IMG/VR virus record: IMGVR_UViG_3300008117_008509
Coordinates: 1 to 64,000 of that record
Source: a virus
Direction: 5' to 3' (one strand)
Length of the DNA stretch: 64,000 nt
Part shown: positions 52,469 to 60,157 of the stretch, piece after piece
Layout: each line of letters begins with the position of its first letter
Numbering within the stretch: the first letter of the stretch is position 1
Made by a program: the position numbers and the translations under genes
Notes under the pieces: model-generated
Databases searched by the model: none
What the model saw: only the letters and a program-made list of their open reading frames with translations
What the model was told of the DNA's origin: nothing

Positions 52469-52472
52469 ATCA

Positions 52473-52483
52473 GTATATATTAA
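52473..52483 (-). promoter_or_regulatory. Late-promoter-like element TTAATATATAC
   Basis: TTAATATATAC on the minus strand, 4 bases before the ATG at 52468. Confidence 0.5.
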
Positions 52484-52485
52484 AT

Positions 52486-52869
52486 TTAAATAGTGATTTC
52501 TTCCGCATTTATATAATCAACTTTAACTTGACCATCATTCATACCAGGTTCTTTTTTGACAAACTTTCTTTGACAATAAACCACTTTGACAGAAGGTTCT
52601 TTAGCTGCTTTTGAATTCTTTTTAGCAATTTCAGCGGCATATTTTAATATTTCAGGTGTAGGTAAGTTTTCTCTAACTCTTATAACAACATGAGAACCAG
52701 GAACACCTTTAACGTGCATCCAAATATCTTCATCCTCAGCAACATTAAAAGTTAAATAGTCATTTGATTTAGCATCTCTTCCATATTGTAGAAAAAAACC
52801 ATCAACTTCAATCTTTTTGATATCTGGGAATTTAGGCTTTTTACTTTCAAAATATTTCAAATATTTCAT
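52486..52869 (-). CDS. Stand-alone NFACT-R (RqcH-type RNA-binding) domain with capsid-targeting-like N-terminus
   Basis: 127 residues from the ATG at 52869 (the longer frame to 52908 runs into the terminator hairpin and is rejected). Leader MKYLKYFESKKPKF, then the NFACT-R signature: GFFLQYGRDAKSNDYLTF, DIWMHVKGVPGSHVVIR, the helix with AAEIAKKNSKAAK, and VKVVYCQRKFVKKEPG. NFACT-R is the domain of bacterial RqcH (and eukaryotic Rqc2/NEMF) that contacts the 50S subunit and tRNA during ribosome quality control; the NFACT-N catalytic-like part is absent. A free domain could compete with host RqcH. Confidence 0.85.
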   Translation of the reverse strand: MKYLKYFESKKPKFPDIKKIEVDGFFLQYGRDAKSNDYLTFNVAEDEDIWMHVKGVPGSHVVIRVRENLPTPEILKYAAEIAKKNSKAAKEPSVKVVYCQRKFVKKEPGMNDGQVKVDYINAEEITI

Positions 52870-52892
52870 TACATATATATTATTTATATAAA

Positions 52893-52925
52893 ACAAAAAA
52901 GACCTCATTTAGAGGTCTTTTTTGA
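52893..52925 (-). terminator. Rho-independent terminator of the major capsid gene
   Basis: On the minus strand AAAAAAGACCTC-TAAAT-GAGGTCTTTTTTG, 19 bases after the capsid stop at 52944. Confidence 0.88.
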
Positions 52926-52943
52926 ATATTTGGTAACTTAATA

Positions 52944-54650
52944 TTAGTTAAGGAAACCAGCTGCATCTACAACTTTGATAGTCATAAATTGCTTTTGTGG
53001 GAACCAACCAACTTCAGCAACTGCATATCTACTTCTTAGTAACATTCTTGGAGCGAATGTAGCTTCAGAAATGATAGAGATTGACTGAGCCATTAAGTAA
53101 GGTACGAAAATGATACCTGGTTGGTCAGGATTGTTCTTTCTACCAAGAACGATTCTGTTGTCGTTATATTTCATATATGGATCAACATAGATTGAAATAT
53201 CACCAATTGAACCTACAGGGTAAAGTTGTCCAGAAGCATTCATTTTAGACTTCAACGGGTTAATTGTATAACCAGCGATATCAGATAGAGCTGCAGCAAG
53301 ACCTCCGTTTGTAATAACGTACTGAGCAGGACCTACACGACCTTCAGTTGCGATATAGTTAGAAGCGTGAGCAATCTTAGTGACAAGCTTTCTTTGAACA
53401 GCGTGAGTAGTTTCACCACCAGGACCACCTGTACCAACATAAGCTGTGTTTAAGTCGAAGATAGTCTTACCAGCTGGGTCACCAGTTAATGCTGCACCTG
53501 CTGCTGGAGCTGAAGTTCTGTTAAGATCACCTAATTCAAAAATCTTAGCAACGATTTGCTTAGAGATTGTTTGAGATAATTCATTAACAAGAATAGATTC
53601 CATTTTTTGAACGATATCCATACCTGTGTTAGCTTTGATATCTTCAATTTCAGTTCTTCTAAGAGCTGAAGATACTTCGATAGTACCAACTGCGATAGTT
53701 TTAGAAGAGATTTTTGGACCGATAACACCTGAGTAAGTATCATCATCATCCTGACGAGACATTGGGTAGTTTCCAGTAAATCCAGAAGCTCCTGATGTCC
53801 AGTTTGAAGAGAATCCAGGGATATGATCTTCAAGAGCTGATACTAATTCAACTGTTAAGTTAGCAGCACCTGGAGTAACAGATACAGTACCTACTGTAGC
53901 GATTTGATCAACCATTGACATAGTTGCATTGAAAGTGTTTCTTGTTTCATCAAATGACCAAAGAGCACCAGCACCACTATTAACAGCTGTATGAGATGTA
54001 TTAAATTGTCTGAAAGCTCTAAACATTGGATAACCATCAATACGAGAGAATCCTAAGAATTCAACAACACCCGCTCTAGAACCACCTGGATCAGCAGCAG
54101 CATTTACAGTTGAACCGTAGATGTTTGTGAACCATCTTCCTTGAAGACCACCTTGTGTTTGAGCACCAGCGTTAGCTGTCAAAGTAGCATTTACAGCAGC
54201 TTTCTGAGCAGCATCATCAACGTTTAATTTGAAAACTTGTGGTCTTTCATCTTGTTGTCCCAATCTTGTATCATCATATTGGAAGTCAATGTAAAGTAAG
54301 TCGATTTTTGGACCTGGAGAAGGTTTAACAGCAACAAGGTCAAGACCGATTGTTTGAGCTGCGATTTTCATAGCTACAGGTAATAGGTTTTGACCAACAT
54401 CACCAGAACCAGGAGTTCCTGTGTAGTTAGCACCTACTGTTGTTCCAGCAGGACCACCAATTACTGGGTTCAATACTGCACCCATACCAGCTACGTTAGA
54501 AGCGTTTACATACGCGTTCTCATTAATTGAGTGATACTCAGCATATTCTGACATCCAATCAAGTCTGTCTTCACCTGCTACACCCATGTTCTCAAGAACT
54601 GGAGACCACTTCTTAAGAGCTTTTGATTTGTCTATTCTAATGTGTGACAT
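52944..54650 (-). CDS. Major capsid protein (T4 gp23-like)
   Basis: A 568-residue protein (T4 gp23 has 521). N-terminal SKALKKWSPVLENMG matches the gp23 propeptide; SINE-NAYVNASNVAGMG shows the expected cleavage after Glu44 ([I/L]-x-E), followed by LLPVAMKIAAQTIGLDLVAV, the P-domain landmark. The C-terminal blocks SNYIATEGRVGPAQYVI and RIVLGRKNNPDQPGIIFVPY are shared with the short paralogue at 1414-2160. Codon use is noticeably enriched in C- and GC-containing codons, fitting an abundant protein. Mature protein predicted at about 524 residues. Confidence 0.92.
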   Translation of the reverse strand: MSHIRIDKSKALKKWSPVLENMGVAGEDRLDWMSEYAEYHSINENAYVNASNVAGMGAVLNPVIGGPAGTTVGANYTGTPGSGDVGQNLLPVAMKIAAQTIGLDLVAVKPSPGPKIDLLYIDFQYDDTRLGQQDERPQVFKLNVDDAAQKAAVNATLTANAGAQTQGGLQGRWFTNIYGSTVNAAADPGGSRAGVVEFLGFSRIDGYPMFRAFRQFNTSHTAVNSGAGALWSFDETRNTFNATMSMVDQIATVGTVSVTPGAANLTVELVSALEDHIPGFSSNWTSGASGFTGNYPMSRQDDDDTYSGVIGPKISSKTIAVGTIEVSSALRRTEIEDIKANTGMDIVQKMESILVNELSQTISKQIVAKIFELGDLNRTSAPAAGAALTGDPAGKTIFDLNTAYVGTGGPGGETTHAVQRKLVTKIAHASNYIATEGRVGPAQYVITNGGLAAALSDIAGYTINPLKSKMNASGQLYPVGSIGDISIYVDPYMKYNDNRIVLGRKNNPDQPGIIFVPYLMAQSISIISEATFAPRMLLRSRYAVAEVGWFPQKQFMTIKVVDAAGFLN

Positions 54651-54729
54651 AGTTTAAATTTATTTTTTTTTGTTATCTATATATAACCCTTTATTTCCCT
54701 AATTTTTGAAGGTGTGGATTTTTTATAGA

Positions 54730-56823
54730 TTAAATCTTTTTGAATCTTTCTAAAATAGCTTGAGCTTCATTATCAGAAAGTTTATCTTCTTGTATCAAAG
54801 TCTCGTGAGCAACTAATTTTTTAGTTACAGATTCATTCTTTTTGAGGTTTCTAGTTAACCAGAAATGCTCAACTTGTGATTCAGTCATTAAAACTTCAGA
54901 TGGATAAAGTCTAGCTTGTGATAAGATAGATTTTTTAGCTGATTCGTTCATTTGACTCCAGATTGCCTTAGTGTTTTCAGGCATTAATCTGATTACTCTT
55001 TCTTCTAGAGTTTCATTCTTTGTAGATAGAGCTTCAGCGATTAATGATAGAACTTCCTTCTGTGTAAAATAACTACTTTCGTTTATGTGTAGTTTAACAG
55101 TTTCTTGTTCTTCATCAGAAAGTGCATAAAAGCTGTCAACTTGTGACTTGTTTAAGAATTTTAAGAAATTCAAGTCAGTTGTTTCAGAAACTTTACGTTT
55201 TTTAGCTTCTTCAATAAGTTTATTAATTGACTCAGACAATTCAGAATCTTCGTGACCACTTACTTCATAAGAATTTGGACCACATTCTTCATCATCTTCG
55301 TTTTCATCTTCATTTTCATAAGAATAGGATTCTTCCTCTTCATGAGAAGGAACACCTTTATAATCATAATTGTTTTCATTCTCATCCTCGTCTTCTACTG
55401 CTTCAAAACCTGCAGCTGAAAGTGAAGGAAAATTCTCTTCTTCATTATTTTCAAATAATTTACCACCTTTAGAGTTTAATTTCTCAACAATCATTCCTTG
55501 ATAAGAAATTGATTTATCTAAATTTTCTGCGATATATTCTGAATAAGCGATATTATCATCTAAATGCTCAGCAATGTACTCAGAGTAAGCGATGTTACCT
55601 TCAACATGTTCTGCTAAATACTCAGAGTAAGCAATTGAATTATCAACATGTTCTGCGATATATTCAGAGTAAGCAATGTTTTTGTCTAAGTTTTCTGCGA
55701 TGTATTCAGAGTAAGCAATGTTTTTGTCTAAGTTTTCTGCGATGTATTCAGAGTAAGCAATGTTTTTATCTAAGTTTTCTGCTAAATACTCAGAATAAGA
55801 AATATTCTTATCAAGATTCTCAGCGATATACTCAGAATAAGAAATGTTTTTATCTAAGTTTTCTGCTACATACTCAGAATACTCAATGTTTTTATCAAGA
55901 TTCTCAGCTACATACTCAGTGTAATTAATAGCCTTTTCAAGATTTTCAGCTAAATAGTCATTGTGTTTAGCTAATTTCTCAGTTGTAGATTTAAGAGATT
56001 TGTTCTCATTAACCACTACCTGAATTTTCTCTGCTAAGTAATCTAAATACTTAACTACTTTCTCATTAGTTGTGTTTAATTCTTCATAGTATTCAAGCAA
56101 TTGCTCTAATTTCTTAGGAGCCATATCACCTTTAGAAATAGCAGATTTAACTTCTTTTTTAGTAGAAGCAATCTCATTTACTAGATACTTTGAATAATCA
56201 GTCAACTGTTTTTTTGTAACAAATTCGTTCTTGTTCATGTTGAATAATTCATTTATTTTTGACTCGTCGGACATTTCATATATCCTAAAGTTAGATTTTG
56301 GGTTAGTATAACCTAAAGATTCATTTAGTACCTTTACAGACATTTTAGCCGAAGCAAATCCTGGATCAGCAACGATGTCATATGTAAATAACTTCTTCAA
56401 AGAAACAGAACCATCCGATTCAGTGATACCAGCCGCTCTAGAAGAAACGAAAACTGGACAACCATCATCTACTAATGCTTTTGCCTCTTTACCCCAATAA
56501 GTACTTAGAAGTCTAATTTCACCTGATACAATATTTTGTTCTTTAACATATTGTGCCTTGGTGATTACGTGTGATGCTCTTGCTAACGAAGTGTCAAAAA
56601 CATCTGGGTGATCAAATTCACCGTAAACAGCACCTAAACTGCTCATTCTTTCATTTAACTCATCTAACGCTGGTAAGAATCTGTCTGCCGTGTAAATACG
56701 TTCATTACGGTTCTTCACACCAAATTCTGTGAAGGTTCCACCTAAAACGTAATCTTTTTTACCGGAAGCATTTTCTCGTATCAACGAACTAGTAGAGTTT
56801 TCTACGATTAATACTGGTTTCAT
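54730..56823 (-). CDS. Prohead protease fused to a repeat scaffold (gp21-gp22 fusion)
   Basis: A 697-residue protein. Residues 1-170 are a T4 gp21-type serine protease: GGTFTEFGVKNRNERIY, VYGEFDHPD (His72) and GCPVFVSSRAAG (Ser127). Residues about 180-290 are helical. About 290-455 hold eleven complete 14-residue repeats of the type YIAENLDKNIAYSE. This is two heptads per unit, so coiled coil, and each unit has an [I/L/V]-A-E cleavage-type site. An acidic linker (EEESYSYENEDENEDDEE) and a helical end follow. In T4 the protease (212 residues) and scaffold gp22 are separate genes; here one chain would build the core and then cut it up. It lies directly upstream of the capsid gene. Confidence 0.88.
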   Translation of the reverse strand: MKPVLIVENSTSSLIRENASGKKDYVLGGTFTEFGVKNRNERIYTADRFLPALDELNERMSSLGAVYGEFDHPDVFDTSLARASHVITKAQYVKEQNIVSGEIRLLSTYWGKEAKALVDDGCPVFVSSRAAGITESDGSVSLKKLFTYDIVADPGFASAKMSVKVLNESLGYTNPKSNFRIYEMSDESKINELFNMNKNEFVTKKQLTDYSKYLVNEIASTKKEVKSAISKGDMAPKKLEQLLEYYEELNTTNEKVVKYLDYLAEKIQVVVNENKSLKSTTEKLAKHNDYLAENLEKAINYTEYVAENLDKNIEYSEYVAENLDKNISYSEYIAENLDKNISYSEYLAENLDKNIAYSEYIAENLDKNIAYSEYIAENLDKNIAYSEYIAEHVDNSIAYSEYLAEHVEGNIAYSEYIAEHLDDNIAYSEYIAENLDKSISYQGMIVEKLNSKGGKLFENNEEENFPSLSAAGFEAVEDEDENENNYDYKGVPSHEEEESYSYENEDENEDDEECGPNSYEVSGHEDSELSESINKLIEEAKKRKVSETTDLNFLKFLNKSQVDSFYALSDEEQETVKLHINESSYFTQKEVLSLIAEALSTKNETLEERVIRLMPENTKAIWSQMNESAKKSILSQARLYPSEVLMTESQVEHFWLTRNLKKNESVTKKLVAHETLIQEDKLSDNEAQAILERFKKI
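55505..55965 (-). repeat. 42-bp tandem coding repeat in the scaffold part
   Basis: About eleven in-frame copies of a 42-base unit encoding Y-I/L/V-A-E-N/H-L/V-D-K-N-I-x-Y-S-E. Adjacent units near 55640-55770 are almost identical; outer units have diverged. The antisense reading frame is open by consequence and is not a gene. Confidence 0.92.
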
Positions 56824-56877
56824 TCAAAAATAATTATTTTTTACCCTTTTAAAGTTGTTGTATATATTCCTAATAAA

Positions 56878-56908
56878 AAACCACCTATTTTAAAAGGTGG
56901 ATTTTTTA
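56878..56908. terminator. Hairpin with T tracts on both strands
   Basis: AAAAAACCACCTATTTTAAAAGGTGGATTTTTT between the divergent protease-scaffold (-) and zinc-finger (+) genes. No gene ends here on either strand, so it may insulate the two divergent units from read-through. The following 97 bases to 57005 hold a TTTAATAAATAAC stretch but no clear gene. Confidence 0.6.
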
Positions 56909-57005
56909 TAGTCCTCGAGAACTACTGAAAATAAAAAGACATGTAAAACATTAGTAGGAAGAAGAAACTATTTAATAAATAACTTTAAATTTTAAACGGT
57001 TTTTT

Positions 57006-57404
57006 ATGATTCTTACCAGAGAAATAAAGATTAAGATTACTGAATCCAATTATCAATACTATGAGGATCTTGGTTACGAAGTATTAATTGGAGAAAATCT
57101 TTTAATACCCGTTGAACTAATGTCTAAAGGATCTCATTACAAGATTAAATGCAAATGTGATATGTGTGGTTTAGAAAAAGAAGTTATTTTTAAAAACTAC
57201 GTCAAATATGATAACAACTGGGGAGAATATAATTGTAGAAAATGCTCAGAAAAGAAAAGAAAAGAGACTTTACAAAAAAACTACGGAGTGGATTACCCTA
57301 TACAGAATAAAAAATTAATGGGAAAAATGAAAAAAACTCTCCTAAAAAAATACGGAGTAGAAAACATTTCAAAGAAAGAAACTAAACAAAAAGATTCTGA
57401 ATAA
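57006..57404 (+). CDS. Zinc-binding protein related to homing-endonuclease N-terminal regions
   Basis: A 132-residue protein. KCKCDMCGLEKEVIFKN...YNCRKCSEKKRK forms a four-Cys zinc site. It is followed by two copies of a KKYGVENISK-type motif (LQKNYGVDYPIQNKKLMGK, LLKKYGVENISKKE), a pattern found ahead of phage homing endonucleases. No nuclease domain follows; the gene stops after 132 residues and RNase R begins 10 bases later. It is either a remnant of a homing gene or an adapted DNA/RNA-binding protein. Confidence 0.55.
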   Translation: MILTREIKIKITESNYQYYEDLGYEVLIGENLLIPVELMSKGSHYKIKCKCDMCGLEKEVIFKNYVKYDNNWGEYNCRKCSEKKRKETLQKNYGVDYPIQNKKLMGKMKKTLLKKYGVENISKKETKQKDSE

Positions 57405-57414
57405 TACAACTTCT

Positions 57415-59292
57415 ATGATAAACATAATAGAAGGTGATCGATATGAAGGTCAAATAGAGTTCTCAAATAGTGGAAATGCAAACATAACAATTGGAGAAAA
57501 GTCAATTTTTATACACAGAAAAAATACTCATAACTCACTACACTTAGATAAAGTAAAAGTAGAAATATTTAAAGGTGAAAAGAAATTAGAGGGGAAAGTA
57601 ATTGAAACAGTTTCAAGATTTAGAACAGATTTTGTTGGTAGAGTTCAAATAGGAAAAAAGTCGACATTTGTAATACCAGACAGTGATAAATTATCAGTAG
57701 ATTTTTATATCAAAGGTGGATTAGTTGCAAAAGACGGACAAAAAGTTATTGTAGAACTAACAAAATGGGAAGATTCTAAGTCACCACAGGGTAAAATAAC
57801 TAAAATACTCGGAGACGCAGGTGATAACAACGCGGAAATGAACTCAATAATGTATGAGTATAATCTACCGGTTGATTTTCCACAAGAAGTTTTAAATGAG
57901 TCAGAATTAGTACCTGAAGTAATATTTGAAAATGAAATACTAAAAAGAAAAGATTTAAGAAGTGTAACAACACTAACAATAGATCCGGTCGATGCTAGAG
58001 ATTTTGATGACGCTCTTTCAATACAAATAATCAACGAAAATAATATTGAAGTAGGAGTTCATATAGCAGACGTTGGTCACTATGTAAAACCAGGAACTAA
58101 ACTAGATGAAGAAGCTTACAAAAGAGCAACATCGGTATATTTAGTTGATAGATGCGTTCCGATGTTACCTGAGAGACTAAGTAACGGAATTTGCTCACTA
58201 AAGCCACATGAAGATCGTTTGGCCTTTTCTGTAATATTCAATATAGATAAAGATGGGAAAATTATTAAAGAGTGGCACGGAAAAACGGTTATACACTCAG
58301 ATAGAAGATTTACTTACGAAGAAGCTCAAGAAATAATCGAAGGATCTGACGGAGACTTTCACAATGAAATAAGAGTTCTTAATACATTAGCTCAGAAAAT
58401 TAGAAAGAAAAGAATAAAAGATGGTTCAATCGAAATGGGAGGAATTGAAGTTCGTTTTAAATTAGCAGAAGATAATAAAAAACCTATTGGAGTTTATTTC
58501 AAAGAACAAAAAGAAGCTAACAAACTTATTGAAGAATTTATGTTACTAGCTAACAAATCAGTTGCTAAAATACTTTCAGAAAATCAATGGTTTAATGTTT
58601 ATAGAATACACGATACACCAAATATGGAAAAATTACAACAACTAGTAGGAGTTTGTGAGAATTTTGGACACAATGTTAAAATAGAAGGAGAAGGAGATGA
58701 TTTAAAAAAATCAATTAATCAACTACTAAAAGAAATAAAAGGAACTCCTGAAGAAAACATGATAGAGACTTTAGTTACCAGATGTATGTCTAAGGCTAAA
58801 TATACTATCAAGAACATTGGTCACTATGGATTAGGTTTCAGTCACTATTCTCACTTTACATCTCCAATTAGAAGATATCCGGATTTAATCACACATAGAA
58901 TTTTATTTGATTTTTTAAATAAAGGAAAACAAGGAAATCCTGCTAAAATTGAAGAAAATGCTAGTTGGTGTTCTAGTAGAGAATTAATAGCAGCAAAAGC
59001 ACAAAGAGACTCTATAAAATACAAACAAGCTGAGTTTTTACAAGATAAAATTGGTCAAGTTTTTGACGGAATTGTATCAGGTGTAACAGATTGGGGAATT
59101 TATGTAGAATTAACCGAATCCAAATGCGAGGGAATGATAAGATATAATACAATAGGTAAAGTAAAAGTAGATTTAGAACATTATACTATTTCAGATGAAA
59201 TGGGTAATAAAATTAGACTAGGGGATCCTTTAAAAGTTATAGTATCAACAGTTGATTTAGAAAAAAAGCAAATTGACTTTAAATTATTCTAA
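57415..59292 (+). CDS. rnr: Ribonuclease R (RNase II/RNB family)
   Basis: A 625-residue 3'-5' exoribonuclease. Cold-shock-like N-terminal domains (about 1-150), RNB domain with catalytic TIDPVDARDFDDAL (Asp190, Asp193, Asp196, Asp198, Asp199), VHIADVGHYV, and HYSHFTSPIRRYPDL, and a C-terminal S1 domain (FDGIVSGVTDWGIYVEL, about 555-625). E. coli RNase R has 813 residues; the N-terminal helix-turn-helix and the basic tail are missing here. RNase R degrades structured RNA and, in bacteria, non-stop mRNAs during trans-translation. It heads a three-gene operon with 1-base and 4-base overlaps. Confidence 0.92.
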   Translation: MINIIEGDRYEGQIEFSNSGNANITIGEKSIFIHRKNTHNSLHLDKVKVEIFKGEKKLEGKVIETVSRFRTDFVGRVQIGKKSTFVIPDSDKLSVDFYIKGGLVAKDGQKVIVELTKWEDSKSPQGKITKILGDAGDNNAEMNSIMYEYNLPVDFPQEVLNESELVPEVIFENEILKRKDLRSVTTLTIDPVDARDFDDALSIQIINENNIEVGVHIADVGHYVKPGTKLDEEAYKRATSVYLVDRCVPMLPERLSNGICSLKPHEDRLAFSVIFNIDKDGKIIKEWHGKTVIHSDRRFTYEEAQEIIEGSDGDFHNEIRVLNTLAQKIRKKRIKDGSIEMGGIEVRFKLAEDNKKPIGVYFKEQKEANKLIEEFMLLANKSVAKILSENQWFNVYRIHDTPNMEKLQQLVGVCENFGHNVKIEGEGDDLKKSINQLLKEIKGTPEENMIETLVTRCMSKAKYTIKNIGHYGLGFSHYSHFTSPIRRYPDLITHRILFDFLNKGKQGNPAKIEENASWCSSRELIAAKAQRDSIKYKQAEFLQDKIGQVFDGIVSGVTDWGIYVELTESKCEGMIRYNTIGKVKVDLEHYTISDEMGNKIRLGDPLKVIVSTVDLEKKQIDFKLF

Positions 59293-59726
59293 TGAAAAGG
59301 ACATTTGAAATAGAATTAAATAATTCCAAAATAGAGGATTATGAAGACATTCTATCACGATTTAGTAATTGGAAAAAATACAAAAGAGAAATAAACCTAA
59401 ATATTTTATTAGAAGAAGGTAAAAAAATTCAATTTGATGTTGAAATACCAAATAATCAAAGTGTCTTTTATGTTAGTGTTTCGGATGATTTTAAATACAC
59501 AACCGCTTTGGTAAATGTTTGTTCTGTTATAAATAAATTTGTTTTTATTATCCTAAACAACCAAATCATTAACTTAAAAATTGATGTTACCTTTTTAGAC
59601 ACGAACTGGGGTAAAAAAGTTAAAAATATACTTGAATCCGACATAGATTTAAAACTATTTCAACATATAAATATAGAAGGTCAAATAGATAATTTTTATT
59701 TTGAATTACCAAAAATGGCGGCATGA
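59292..59726 (+). CDS. Hypothetical protein in RNase R operon
   Basis: A 144-residue protein; its ATG shares the last base of the RNase R stop codon (TAATG), so translation is coupled. Alternating strands and helices (FDVEIPNNQSVFYVSVSDDF, FVFIILNNQIINLKIDVTFL). No family recognised. Tight coupling suggests it works with RNase R, for example as a partner, but no motif shows this. Confidence 0.6.
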   Translation: MKRTFEIELNNSKIEDYEDILSRFSNWKKYKREINLNILLEEGKKIQFDVEIPNNQSVFYVSVSDDFKYTTALVNVCSVINKFVFIILNNQIINLKIDVTFLDTNWGKKVKNILESDIDLKLFQHINIEGQIDNFYFELPKMAA

Positions 59727-60157
59727 AATTTTATAAAGTTGTAACTCAACACACTCAGTATGAGTTGGATAAATTATTGAAAAAAATGAGCTCTACAGAG
59801 GTAGAGTATATTCAAAGTCTATACAGTAAAATATCTATAGTAGAATATACAGACGAGAATAACTTTGAATGTATGTTTGCAATTCTAAATGATTATTTGC
59901 TAAAAAAGCTAGATATCCTCTACAATAGTTATAATTTAAAATTTAAATTGATTGATTTAACAAGACAAATAATCAATGACGATTTTATAAAAACAAAATA
60001 CTACAACAATTATCAAAGGAATGTCGAGGAAGAAATTTTATATTTGATAAAAAAATATAAAAAAGAATGGATTTCAAAAGATGATATCTTAGATAAAATT
60101 TTAGATAAAGGAATTGATTCTCTTACCGACTTTGACTTAGACATTCTTAACTCTTAA
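59723..60157 (+). CDS. Hypothetical protein in RNase R operon
   Basis: A 144-residue helical, Lys/Tyr/Asp-rich protein that begins 4 bases inside the preceding gene (ATGA). The segment KKYKKEWISKDDILDKILDKGIDSLTDFD resembles the C-terminus of the early protein at 31210-31653 (ILEKIFNFGINSLTKSEKEFL). The shared I-L-x-K-I-x-x-x-G-I-x-S-L-T-x-x-x-x-x-x-L core is a known motif at the end of several Bacteroidetes proteins. It overlaps the portal gene by 4 bases, tail to tail. Confidence 0.6.
   Translation: MKFYKVVTQHTQYELDKLLKKMSSTEVEYIQSLYSKISIVEYTDENNFECMFAILNDYLLKKLDILYNSYNLKFKLIDLTRQIINDDFIKTKYYNNYQRNVEEEILYLIKKYKKEWISKDDILDKILDKGIDSLTDFDLDILNS

Noticed and set aside
52870-52908. Upstream start for the NFACT-R gene at 52908
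   Set aside because: That segment overlaps the capsid terminator hairpin; the ATG at 52869 gives the shared MKYLKYFES leader.
55505-55965. Regular 42-bp repeats considered as a CRISPR array
   Set aside because: Units are contiguous, in frame, have no spacers and encode a heptad-pattern coiled coil.
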